Assembly (NCBI GenBank): GCA_018266395.1
Contig: JAFEAM010000019.1
Span: 1-64,000 of the forward strand
Length of the DNA: 64,000 nt
Direction of reading: 5' to 3'
Source: Bacteroidota bacterium
Lineage (GTDB): Bacteria > Bacteroidota > Bacteroidia > Cytophagales > Cyclobacteriaceae
Part shown: piece by piece, positions 54,540 through 63,829 of the stretch
Numbering within the stretch: the first letter of the stretch is position 1
How the letters are laid out: each line of letters opens with the position of its first letter
Position numbers and translations under genes: made by a program
The notes under the pieces: model-generated
What the model saw: only the letters and a program-made list of their open reading frames with translations
Database searches by the model: none
Told to the model about the DNA's origin: nothing

Positions 54540-57500
54540 ATGGAATTGATTGGGGATATTCTGCACTTCCGCCCGGTGAGGGCAGCCCTCGTTCTAGCAA
54601 TTACCATAAGTGTACTGTCGCTTGTAACGACTTGTTCAAGACAAGAAAGCCATGATCAGTCCCTTGGAATGAAGAGGACCTTCGTATCTCCCGGGCAGGA
54701 GTTTTGGCCTGGTGTCTATTGGTATTTCATGGATGGTAACATGTCAAGGGAAGGTATAACCAAAGACCTTGAGTCCATGGCTTCTGCCGGAATCGGCAAT
54801 GTGGTTTTCCTCGAAGTGAATGTCGGCATCCCGCGCGGCGAAGTGGAATTTCTCAGCGCACAATGGCAGGAACTTTTCCTGCACGCAGAACGGGAAGCCG
54901 ATCGCCTGGGTATTGATATCACGCTGGGAATTGGTCCGGGTTGGACAGGAAGCGGCGGCCCTTGGGTCAGTCCGGAATCCTCCATGAAACATCTTATCTA
55001 CAGCGTCACAGCCATTGATGGTCCATCATCGAAAGACATCAGACTTCCGAAACCCGTTCCACTTAAACCATATTTTGGAGAAGAGTCACTCACCCCTGAA
55101 CTCAAGAACCTACGAGATGCTTATTATGAAGATGTAGCCGTACTGGCGTTTCGAACTTCTTCAATAGCTAAGATTCCAGACGTCCTTGAGAAAGCACTTT
55201 ACTACAGGGGACCTTATTCTTCAGCCCCCGGAATCAGACCGTTCTTTATACAATCTTATGTGGGAGCAGAGAAGAAGCCAGAAGAGTTAAAAACTGACAA
55301 CGTACTGGACCTCACTTCCAATCTGAATGGTGATAACCTTTCTGGCTGGAAAGTGCCCGATGGCAATTGGACAATTCTTCGGTTTGGAATGGCCAACAAT
55401 GGAGCGGTTACCCGCCCGGCGCCTGTGCCCGGACTTGGATTTGAAAGCGACAAGTTTGACAGCGTATCGCTGGCCCGTCACCTGCAGGAGTTTCCGGGAA
55501 AATTGCTGGATAAAATTGGAAGGAGGGACAGCAGCAAGACCGGTGGTCTGAAGATGCTGCACATGGACAGCTGGGAAATGGGTTCGCAGAATTGGTCAAA
55601 ATCATTTCGTGAAGAATTTATAAGAAGGAGGGGATATGACCCGCTCCCGTACCTGCCAGCTTATGGGGGCTACGTAACGGTAAGTGCTGAAATCACCGAA
55701 CGATTTCTTTGGGATATGAGGCTGACATCGCAGGAGCTGGTTGTTGACCAACACGCTTCATATGTCAAGCGCTATGCACGAAAGTATGGATTGGGTCTTT
55801 CCATTGAGCCCTATGATATGAACCCAGCTGCCGATCTTGAACTCGGAGCCGTGGCAGACGTGCCCATGAGTGAATTCTGGAGCAAGGGTTATGGGTTCAA
55901 CACCGTTTACAGCTGCATGGAGGCGGCCTCGATCGGGCACCTTCAGGGGCACGCGACTATCGCAGCAGAATCATTTACCGCTGAAAGCGACGGATGGAAC
56001 CAATATCCGGGATCCATGAAGAACCAAAGCGACTGGGCTTTTGCGGCAGGTATAAACAAATTTGTCATTCACACTTTTCAGCATCAGCCATTTCACGACA
56101 AGATAAAACCAGGCATGACCATGGGGCCGTACGGAGTTCACTGGGACCGCAATCAAACCTGGTGGCCCATGGCTCAGGCTTATCACCAATATGTGGCGCG
56201 TTGTCAGTACATGCTCCGGCAGGGCAAGCCGGTAGCGGATATTCTCTACCTCACACCGGAAGGTGCGCCGCACGTATTTCTTCCGCCTCGATCAGCGCTT
56301 GCGGGGGACGTATTTGTTCCGGACAAACGTGGATATAGCTTCGACGGCTGCTGGCCTTCACAATTGTACGAGGCAACGGTGAGGGAAGGGGTGATCGTTT
56401 TTCCCGGAGGAGCAAAATATGCAGTACTTGTTCTGCCTGTTGTGGGAGCCATCAGCGAAAAGTTGCTGACCAAAATCAAGAACCTTGCCGCCGATGGTGC
56501 CACCGTGATTGGAAATCCTTTCGTGAGATCCCAGGGATTATCAGGATACCCTGAGTCTGACCAGAAGATTCAGTCCATGGCCAGAGAACTGTGGGGAACA
56601 ACAGAAATTCCTTCAGGCCTGCACGAAATAAAATTCAAAAAGGGAAGGATCTTCTCCGGTACAGATCTTGGTGCTCGTGATTCCGGGGAATTGTATCCGG
56701 ATTATGAAATAGTCAGTAGGGTACTGGATCGGTCTGGATTACCGAAAGACTTTGAATCGAAAGGCGCATTGCGTTATAGTCATCGTTCGGGCAATGCATG
56801 GGACATGTACTTCGTCTCGAACACGACAGACAGACTGATAAAGACAGACGGCATATTTCGAACAAGTGCAGGAGCCCCTGAGTGGTGGAACCCGGTTACA
56901 GGTGAGATCAGGAGTCTGCCGGTTTTTGCAAAGAAGGATGGACAGGTCATTTTACCGCTGGTACTGGATCGCTGGGAAAGCGGGTTCGTTGTGTTTAGCG
57001 GTAGCAGTGTTGGTATTGCTTCCCAGGACGAACAAAACTTCCCGGAACAAGTCGCTGTGCAAACGCTGGAAGGTCCATGGCAGGTATCGTTTGACACCTT
57101 GTGGGGCGGTCCGGCGCGCGTTGACTTCGATCGCCTGGAGGATTGGTCGTTGCGGGCAGAGCCTGGGCTAAGATACTATTCAGGGATAGCATCTTACGGG
57201 AAGTCGTTTGTGATGCGCGACGAATACCTGGACCGAAGCAGAGTCTTCCTTGACCTGGGTGAAGTGAAGCACATGGCCCGGGTATTAGTTAACGGGAAAG
57301 ATCTTGGGGTGGTCTGGACAGCGCCATGGCAGGTCGATATTTCAGGTTGCTTAAGGAAAGGAGATAATCAACTGGAAATCCAGGTTGCCAACTTGTGGCC
57401 CAACCGGCTGATCGGCGACGCAGCCGTCCGGGAGCCGGGGATCTCCAAAGGCAAATGGGACCCGGGATTATTTGACGGTCATTGGAAAGGCCGGGGCTAT

Positions 57501-57614
57501 ACTTTTGCCACCAACTATAATAGAATCCGCGCCGACTCGCCGTTGCTGCGATCAGGCTTATTAGGACCGGTTACTTTACAGGTGAGGAGTGACAAGGCTA
57601 AGGAACATCCATGA
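54540..57614 (+). CDS. GH106 lipoprotein (alpha-L-rhamnosidase-like)
   Basis: 1024 residues with a lipoprotein signal (VLSLVTTC). Segments typical of GH106 are PGVYWYFMDGNMSREGITKDLESM, GIGPGWTGSGGPWVSPE, MDSWEMGSQNWSKSF...RRGYDPLPYLPAYGG and AAESFTAESDGW; then GVHWDRNQTWWPMAQAYHQY and a C-terminal jelly-roll domain with VFLDLGEVKHMARVLVNGKDLG and NLWPNRLIGD. The enzyme should remove terminal L-rhamnose or a similar sugar outside the cell. It is divergent from the other GH106-like gene across 143 bp. Confidence 0.9.
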   Translation: MELIGDILHFRPVRAALVLAITISVLSLVTTCSRQESHDQSLGMKRTFVSPGQEFWPGVYWYFMDGNMSREGITKDLESMASAGIGNVVFLEVNVGIPRGEVEFLSAQWQELFLHAEREADRLGIDITLGIGPGWTGSGGPWVSPESSMKHLIYSVTAIDGPSSKDIRLPKPVPLKPYFGEESLTPELKNLRDAYYEDVAVLAFRTSSIAKIPDVLEKALYYRGPYSSAPGIRPFFIQSYVGAEKKPEELKTDNVLDLTSNLNGDNLSGWKVPDGNWTILRFGMANNGAVTRPAPVPGLGFESDKFDSVSLARHLQEFPGKLLDKIGRRDSSKTGGLKMLHMDSWEMGSQNWSKSFREEFIRRRGYDPLPYLPAYGGYVTVSAEITERFLWDMRLTSQELVVDQHASYVKRYARKYGLGLSIEPYDMNPAADLELGAVADVPMSEFWSKGYGFNTVYSCMEAASIGHLQGHATIAAESFTAESDGWNQYPGSMKNQSDWAFAAGINKFVIHTFQHQPFHDKIKPGMTMGPYGVHWDRNQTWWPMAQAYHQYVARCQYMLRQGKPVADILYLTPEGAPHVFLPPRSALAGDVFVPDKRGYSFDGCWPSQLYEATVREGVIVFPGGAKYAVLVLPVVGAISEKLLTKIKNLAADGATVIGNPFVRSQGLSGYPESDQKIQSMARELWGTTEIPSGLHEIKFKKGRIFSGTDLGARDSGELYPDYEIVSRVLDRSGLPKDFESKGALRYSHRSGNAWDMYFVSNTTDRLIKTDGIFRTSAGAPEWWNPVTGEIRSLPVFAKKDGQVILPLVLDRWESGFVVFSGSSVGIASQDEQNFPEQVAVQTLEGPWQVSFDTLWGGPARVDFDRLEDWSLRAEPGLRYYSGIASYGKSFVMRDEYLDRSRVFLDLGEVKHMARVLVNGKDLGVVWTAPWQVDISGCLRKGDNQLEIQVANLWPNRLIGDAAVREPGISKGKWDPGLFDGHWKGRGYTFATNYNRIRADSPLLRSGLLGPVTLQVRSDKAKEHP

Positions 57615-58080
57615 CTATTAGGAATGATTCGGAGGGCGCCTTGGCCATATAGCCAGTCCTGCGGCGTCACAGTCCCAATTAACATAATATAAATTATAAG
57701 ACGATGTAGGGTTAGATATTGGAGCTGGAATGAAGGCTTTGGCTAGATACCTCGAAGATCCAGGCCAATGTGCTGATGCCTGGAGGCATAATGCTAATTT
57801 CTACAAGCCATTAGAGAATTGGCGATTAAGGGCAATATGCCAACGGCCCAGGCTATACGCTGCAAGTCCGGCACCCGAATGCCATTTTTGACTCCTGTCC
57901 GGAACCGCACTGGGATGTAACAATATCGATCAACACGCTCATGTGGACTTTACCAAACGCACTACCCATTAACCATTCATAAATAGAATTGCTTTCTGAC
58001 TCATGTTTGGCAGAATTGTTGGCTTATCCACATCTTACCCCAAAATTGAAGCTTGACAACGGGCACCGTTAGTAATTCAT
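57615..58080. other. 466-bp gap with no supported gene
   Basis: The stretch between the GH106 and PhoD genes has stops in all frames I followed and no clear hairpins or repeats. TTTACCAAACGCACTACCCA near 57950 and a moderately A/T-rich leader before 58081 are the only notable parts. I see no function. Confidence 0.5.
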
Positions 58081-60135
58081 ATGAGTATATCCAGACGTGA
58101 TTTTCTGCTGCAAGCCTCGCTCCTTGGCTTTGGTTTGGCAACAGCAAAAGGTGCAGCCAAAAAACTACCCACACAGGTTAGTGAAAGACGTGACTTATAC
58201 CCGCAAGGTGTTGCTTCTGGTGATCCAACTTCCGACAGCGTTATCGTATGGACGAGGCGCCCTGTGGCTTCCGGAAGCTCAGCGAACCGACTTACTGTAC
58301 AGCTATCTGCTGATCCTGACTTTAAAAATGCAGTGGCAGGCGGTACGACCACAATAAGTGTAGAAGCAGATTGGACGTGCCGCTTCCTGGCGACAGGATT
58401 AAAATCAAACCAGGTATACTGGTATCGCTTCGTGGATGAACATGGTTTTGCCAGCCGAACCGGCCGCACCATCACGGCCCCGGCCGATAATTCTGACACT
58501 GCTGTCCGTTTCACTTTTGTCAGCTGTCAAAGCCCGAATGAAAGCGCACTAAATGCATATCGCAGAATGATATTTGAAGATGAGGCACGGTCCAGGAAGG
58601 ACCAGCTAAACTTCGTATTGCATTTGGGAGATTTTATTTATGAGGTTACCTGGTATGCCGAAGATAATCCTGAAGGAAATCGAGGAAGGACGATCAAGAA
58701 CTTGTATAAGTTTCCGAACGGTCGGAAGGTTGGCAAATTTCATATCCCGGTTTCGCTGGAAGATTACCGCACGCTTTATCGCGCCTATCTCGAGGACCCC
58801 GACCTTCAGGACGCCCGGGCCCGTTGGCCATTTGTGTGCATCTGGGATAACCATGAATTCGCGTGGGCCGGATACCAAAGTCAGTACGTGGCAGGCGGCG
58901 GAGCTGTGGATGAGGCTGCACAAAGACGAAAAGTTTTTGCGAACCAGGCGTGGTGGGAGTTTATCCCTGCACGCGTTCGAAAGCCTGGCGATTCATCCGT
59001 TGATCAGTTTCAGGCTCCCGCAGTGGTCGATGCACCGATAGAGCATTTTAATGAAGACGGACTTGGAGACGAGCCCAATAACCTGATCGCTATCAACAGT
59101 CTTAAAGTTCATCGTGGTTTACGCTTCGGTAAAAATGTTGAGTTGCTGTTAACGGATAATTGGTCATTTCGCTCACCGGATATAGAAAGTAACGATTTCA
59201 GTGTTCCCGGATATCCACGAGTTTACCCTCAGGTGCCTTTTGAAATCATTGAATATGGCCGCCACTATGATGGCGGCAACCCTCCTGCCACCATCCGTTT
59301 CAATGGCAAGGATTTTCCAAACCCCGCCAAAGACGCTCACGCACAGACATTCCTTGGCAAGGAACAGCGCGCCTGGTTCTTGAATCAACTCGGTGGATCC
59401 AAAGCCCGATGGAAGATTTGGGGCCATTCCTTTGGCACAATGGAGCTTCGGAGTGATTACCATAATTTGCCTGGGGAGCTGGGTGCCAGGTGGCCGGCAG
59501 ATGCAGGTTATGCGCTTATTGACTCCCGATTCCTTCGCGACAAAGCGGAGATATTTGATTATGTGAAAAACCAGAAGATCACCGGTTTTGCCATTGTTGC
59601 CGGAGACCGCCATGCTTTTTATGCCGGATTGGCTTCAAAAGATCTGCCTCCAAAAGTCTTTGAACCATTGGGTGTGGAATTTATTACGGGTTCAATTTCT
59701 CAGCAGACTGCATTTGAGGTGATGGAAGTAACCATGGCCAAAGATCACCCCATGCGCGCCCTGCATCTGATCGATCGAGCAGATAGTACGGTCATCCCTG
59801 CGATGAATGTTACTGCGCTACATGGTGTCCGCTCAAGCCTGCGGCTAAAAGAAACGGGAGATATGCAGCAGGCGCGCGCAGTACGAAACCCTGACGTGGC
59901 CCCTCATTTGTCTTTCCTTGACCTTGGCGGCCACGGCTACGGATTGGTAACCGCGGATCATGAGCAGCTATCCACTGAGTTTGTCTGCATCCCACGGCCA
60001 CTGAAAAGAAGCGAGCGTGCCGACGGTGGTCCTTTGGTTTACCGCATTGTACACCGTACCCGTTTATGGAAAGAGGGTGAGTTGCCTAAATTGGAACAGG
60101 AAGTATTAGAAGGAGATCCTCGCTATTCAATCTGA
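58081..60135 (+). CDS. PhoD-type alkaline phosphatase/phosphodiesterase, Tat-exported
   Basis: 684 residues. The twin-arginine signal SRRDFLLQASLLGFGLATA starts at residue 3. An N-terminal Fn3-like domain (GVASGDPTSDSVIVWTRRP to about 140) is followed by the metallophosphatase domain with SCQSPN, LHLGDFIYEVTW, WPFVCIWDNHEFAWAG and IVAGDRHAFYAG. PhoD enzymes need Fe/Ca and release phosphate from mono- and diesters in the periplasm. It stands alone, with no Pho-box recognised. Confidence 0.92.
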   Translation: MSISRRDFLLQASLLGFGLATAKGAAKKLPTQVSERRDLYPQGVASGDPTSDSVIVWTRRPVASGSSANRLTVQLSADPDFKNAVAGGTTTISVEADWTCRFLATGLKSNQVYWYRFVDEHGFASRTGRTITAPADNSDTAVRFTFVSCQSPNESALNAYRRMIFEDEARSRKDQLNFVLHLGDFIYEVTWYAEDNPEGNRGRTIKNLYKFPNGRKVGKFHIPVSLEDYRTLYRAYLEDPDLQDARARWPFVCIWDNHEFAWAGYQSQYVAGGGAVDEAAQRRKVFANQAWWEFIPARVRKPGDSSVDQFQAPAVVDAPIEHFNEDGLGDEPNNLIAINSLKVHRGLRFGKNVELLLTDNWSFRSPDIESNDFSVPGYPRVYPQVPFEIIEYGRHYDGGNPPATIRFNGKDFPNPAKDAHAQTFLGKEQRAWFLNQLGGSKARWKIWGHSFGTMELRSDYHNLPGELGARWPADAGYALIDSRFLRDKAEIFDYVKNQKITGFAIVAGDRHAFYAGLASKDLPPKVFEPLGVEFITGSISQQTAFEVMEVTMAKDHPMRALHLIDRADSTVIPAMNVTALHGVRSSLRLKETGDMQQARAVRNPDVAPHLSFLDLGGHGYGLVTADHEQLSTEFVCIPRPLKRSERADGGPLVYRIVHRTRLWKEGELPKLEQEVLEGDPRYSI

Positions 60136-60270
60136 ATTATCAATCGATATTTCAGCCCGCTCCTCCCTCCCACTTCCAAAAAGCCAGCCAACGGGCGTCG
60201 CAGTCCGTTTAGATGCCCCATGTCTCCGAAAATCGACGGTGCGATAGCCTTTGCGGCTAATTCCACTGTT

Positions 60271-61911
60271 TCATACTGGCAGGGTGAAATAGAATGTAGA
60301 CCCGACATCAACTGTTGATTCCGCCCATATCCGGCCCCCATGTTTATCGATTATCCTTTTGCATAGGGCCAACCCCACTCCTGTTCCTTCGAATTCTTTG
60401 GCCTTGTGCAGTCTTTGAAATACCCCAAATAGCTTATCGGCGTAAGTCATGTCAAATCCTACGCCATTGTCTTTAACATAGTACGTTCGTTCATGGCTTC
60501 CGTCAATGTGACCTAATTGAATAACCGATTCTTCTTTTTTTGAAGAATATTTGATCGCGTTAGAAATTAGATTTGTCCACACCTGGCGAATCAAGTTTGC
60601 GTCAAAATTTGCAGGGCCTCCCATGGAACCCACATCGAGCTTTATTCTCCCCCCATTACCTGCCTGGTCAATCAGTTCCTGCGCAATTGGTTGGACGAAT
60701 TGATCCATATTAAGGGAGGACTTGGCCAGTTCGCTTCTTCCGAGTCGGGAAAACTTCAGGAGATCGTCAATCAATTGGCCCATTCTTGTCGCATTGGTCC
60801 TGATGATTTCTACAATCTTCTTACCCGTATCGTCCAACCGGGGTCCATGATCTTCCTGTAATACTGTTGAATACCCATTGATTGCGCGCAAAGGTGCCCG
60901 TAAATCATGGGAGACAGAATAGGAAAAGGCCTCCAGTTCCTTATTCAGGTTCTTTATCTGCTCTTCCGATTTAATCCTGTCTGTCACATTGGTCGAAAAC
61001 ACGGTAACACCAATAATCTGATTATCCTCATCAACAATCGGGTTATAGCGTGTTTCAAAATAGAACCGGTTCAACTGGCCAAATTCTTCAATTGTTACGT
61101 GGTACTCCCCTTCTAATGATTTCTCACAGTTTGTAATGGCCTTTTCCCTATCGTTCTCATCGGTTATGATATTGCGCAAATTGGATCCGGTATGAACATC
61201 GGTGCCGTAGGCCTGGAATGTAGCTTGTTTGAAACTTGAGTTCAATGCCAGGAAATTGAACTCCCGATCAATGGAAAACATCAAGACGTCTCTGTTGCTT
61301 TCGATTGTTGACTGAAGGATAGAATTCATCCAGACGGCTTTTGACTCTGCGATCTTTCGCCTTTCAATTTCTCTCATCAAGTCCTTATTAATGGCCTGAA
61401 TCTCCTGAGCCCGCCTGAACTGTTCAGTTTCCCAATGAACCTGTTGATGTTTCAGCTCCTGGGTTTCTGCTTTATACTTGTCCTGATCTTCTTTGAGTTG
61501 AATGAATTCGGACACATCAGCGACGCGGTGGATAATATATTTCAGTTTTCCCCGGTCATCTAGTACGGGCCTGTTCACAGGACTCCAGTAGCGAACCTCA
61601 AAACTGCCATCCGGTTTGCGAATGTCATATTTTTGAATGGCCATGGTATGTTCCTTAAGATTCTGGATTACATAGTTCAGCGAGGCCCGCAGGTTTGCGA
61701 CCCCTGTTGCGCCTGCATCATCAGGGTTATCAGGGAAGACCTCAAACATTTCATGGCCACAGATTTGGTCCCGCTGGGTTAAAGTGGCCTCCAGGTAGTC
61801 ATCGCTGGCTCCGGCAATGGTCAGATCAGGGAGCAGCACAAGATAAAGCCCAGGCGCATTTTCAAACAGGGACTGGAAGTCAAGATTGGTCAATGATTTT
61901 ACCGAAGTCAT
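60271..61911 (-). CDS. Double-PAS sensor histidine kinase
   Basis: 546 residues without membrane segments. PAS-like domain one (10-135) is followed by a coiled coil (about 136-195), PAS two (196-318), a HisKA domain with His335 in LEAFSYSVSHDLRAPLRAINGY, and an ATPase domain with N-box NLISNAIKYSSKK, G1 VKDNGVGFD, and GTGVGLALCKRIIDKHGG. Kinases of this LEAFSYSVSHDLRAPL group commonly work with Rcp1-type response regulators; one begins at 63830. The signal is unknown. Confidence 0.93.
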   Translation of the reverse strand: MTSVKSLTNLDFQSLFENAPGLYLVLLPDLTIAGASDDYLEATLTQRDQICGHEMFEVFPDNPDDAGATGVANLRASLNYVIQNLKEHTMAIQKYDIRKPDGSFEVRYWSPVNRPVLDDRGKLKYIIHRVADVSEFIQLKEDQDKYKAETQELKHQQVHWETEQFRRAQEIQAINKDLMREIERRKIAESKAVWMNSILQSTIESNRDVLMFSIDREFNFLALNSSFKQATFQAYGTDVHTGSNLRNIITDENDREKAITNCEKSLEGEYHVTIEEFGQLNRFYFETRYNPIVDEDNQIIGVTVFSTNVTDRIKSEEQIKNLNKELEAFSYSVSHDLRAPLRAINGYSTVLQEDHGPRLDDTGKKIVEIIRTNATRMGQLIDDLLKFSRLGRSELAKSSLNMDQFVQPIAQELIDQAGNGGRIKLDVGSMGGPANFDANLIRQVWTNLISNAIKYSSKKEESVIQLGHIDGSHERTYYVKDNGVGFDMTYADKLFGVFQRLHKAKEFEGTGVGLALCKRIIDKHGGRIWAESTVDVGSTFYFTLPV

Positions 61912-62070
61912 ATACTAAATTATGTTACCTAAGCCTTCTTAACAATATTTGTTTCGGCTTGGAAAGATCCTGGTTTGTGTAGTTTAAGTGGAGTCGTAAT
62001 CATCACCTTTCGGGAGATCCTAAAGATTCTGTTGTGCACATACTGACTCCGTGGATTCTTTTGAAGCACA

Positions 62071-62105
62071 AAAGGAAGGGTCCTTAACCGGATCCTTCCT
62101 TTTTG
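62071..62105. terminator. Bidirectional hairpin terminator
   Basis: AAAGGAAGGGTCC-TTAACC-GGATCCTTCCTTT with one G-T wobble, followed on the + strand by TTTTG and on the - strand by TTTTG. It lies between the PD40 gene stop (minus strand) and the kinase gene start, so it mainly ends transcription of the PD40 gene. Confidence 0.7.
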
Positions 62106-62128
62106 TTTGGATCGAATCGTCCTTACAA

Positions 62129-63205
62129 TTACCTGAAAGTAGCCTTCACTTCGTCGCCTTCAATGTCATCGTCGCCTTCGCCAAAGGTTTTCTTGATAAA
62201 CAGCTCATCCATGCCGATAGTATAGAGATCGATGTTGTGGACGCTGATCTGTTTTGCAAAAACGGCCCGCTTGCCACAATGCGTTATGTTGAAGTGCTCC
62301 TCATCCAACTCGCCGTTCACTGCAGGGCCCAGATTCTCAGGTTCTGACCAGTTGGTCCAGGTGTCGTCAAGGCGACGGGTTACGAAAATGTCCAGTCCGC
62401 CGTATCCATTGTGACCTTTCGACGCAAAGTAAAGCGTGCGGTTATCGGCTGCCAAATAAGGTGAGGATTCCTCAAATTCTGTATTGATGGCTGAACCCAT
62501 GTTGACAGGCTCCGTGGCCTTGGTTCCGTCCCAGAAGCTCACATACAGATCGCGGTCACCCATAGATTCTGTGCGTTGGATGGCAAGGATGATAATACCT
62601 TTTTGCAACGACACGAAAGCATGACTTTGGTTGGAAATATTATAGTGATTCTCAATTCTGATGGGCATCGGCTGTGACCATTGACCATCGATATTTACAC
62701 TGTAGGAAAGTCCATCCCTCATTCTGCCTTTCTTGAGGTACTCATTTCCCAGAATGATGGTGTCACCACTTTTGCTCACATTGTCGATAAAATTGGGCCC
62801 GGCGTTATTCAGTGCTCCGGGCAGACGAACCGGATCGGTCCAATTGTTACTGGAGTCCAGTTCGGCATACCAAATGTCTTCAAGATCTGCGGTGCCGAAT
62901 GTGTTGTCCGGATGATCTGCACGGCTGAAGTATAGTCTTTTTCCTCCTGGTGCGACGGAAGGCTTCATCTCGGCATATGGACCATTGATGCTTCCGTGAA
63001 GTGCCGTGGCCTTGCTTTCCAAACGTACCTTCTGGCTAAGCTTGATCTTCTTGGTGGTGTTCTTTGCAAGGCTGATAGGGTGTAAGTAGGAAGTGGGCAG
63101 TGATTGCGCCTGGGCTACACATGAATAGAGACCACTGAAGAGCATCACTGAAACCACCATTCCTGCATTGATAAACTTCTCAATGAAACGTGTCCTGATT
63201 TTCAT
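62129..63205 (-). CDS. Secreted PD40-type beta-propeller protein
   Basis: 358 residues. A signal peptide ends near VAQAQ. The mature protein has PD40/TolB-like repeats: MKPSVAPGGKRLYFSRADHP, NFIDNVSKSGDTIILGNEY, SHAFVSLQKGIIILAIQR, SSPYLAADNRTLYFASKGHNGYGGLDIFVTRR and HFNITHCGKRAVFAKQ. In Bacteroidota such propellers are often joined to OmpA-type domains, but here there is none; the C-terminus is an acidic tail (EGDDDIEGDE). A peptidoglycan or surface role is possible but not shown. Confidence 0.8.
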   Translation of the reverse strand: MKIRTRFIEKFINAGMVVSVMLFSGLYSCVAQAQSLPTSYLHPISLAKNTTKKIKLSQKVRLESKATALHGSINGPYAEMKPSVAPGGKRLYFSRADHPDNTFGTADLEDIWYAELDSSNNWTDPVRLPGALNNAGPNFIDNVSKSGDTIILGNEYLKKGRMRDGLSYSVNIDGQWSQPMPIRIENHYNISNQSHAFVSLQKGIIILAIQRTESMGDRDLYVSFWDGTKATEPVNMGSAINTEFEESSPYLAADNRTLYFASKGHNGYGGLDIFVTRRLDDTWTNWSEPENLGPAVNGELDEEHFNITHCGKRAVFAKQISVHNIDLYTIGMDELFIKKTFGEGDDDIEGDEVKATFR

Positions 63206-63829
63206 AACTGTGTTTTTTTAGTTTTTGTTTTGTTTTCCGTCTGATTTGATGGATCAAAGGTGGCCTCCTGCGACCCCCTGATGCATCAGGGTGGGTATGA
63301 TTCAGAGAAATTCAGAGTAAGATCGGCCACTGGAAGGCTGCAGATGAGGCTTTTCTCAAGCCAAGACCTTTTGGATAAATACATCCGCCCGGGACTATAC
63401 AGGGATTACCGCTACGAGTTGCTCCTACAAACTCAGGGTTTACCCCTAGAAATCGACATATAAGGAAATAATTTGAGTGGGGAATAATAAAGTAACCCAT
63501 GCGGAAGATCCAGGCATGAGGATGCAATGAAATGATTACGTGATAGCGAAAGTGGTAGCTGAAAGAAGTATACCCTGAATGATTTTGGTTATTCCTCTAT
63601 TAAGCCTGGATTTTATCTAACAAAAAAAGTAAATTGGGTTTCTATTTTTTAGCTGCGCCATGAATTAGCTATTACTCATGCAGGATCAAAGGGAAATCAC
63701 TAGCACCCTACGGTAATTTCCATGTATTGATGTAAAGTATTGGATCATCAGTCCTTTCACTTAGAATGTTCTGCGGAATGATGGTTCGGCTTTTATCCTT
63801 GGATTGCCATTTACCAACTGATTAATTTT
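63206..63829. other. 624-bp gap before the response regulator
   Basis: No gene is supported. It contains the T-rich leader of the PD40 gene (63213-63235), the 16-bp perfect palindrome CCCTGATGCATCAGGG at 63276-63291, and an A/T-rich stretch at 63610-63650 likely to hold the upstream signals of the regulator gene. Confidence 0.5.
63276..63291. repeat. 16-bp perfect palindrome
   Basis: CCCTGATGCATCAGGG, self-complementary without a loop, 70 bp upstream of the PD40 gene start. It shares CCCTGA/TCAGGG arms with the second hairpin at 52249-52273. It could be a dimer-binding site or part of a repeat. Confidence 0.5.
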
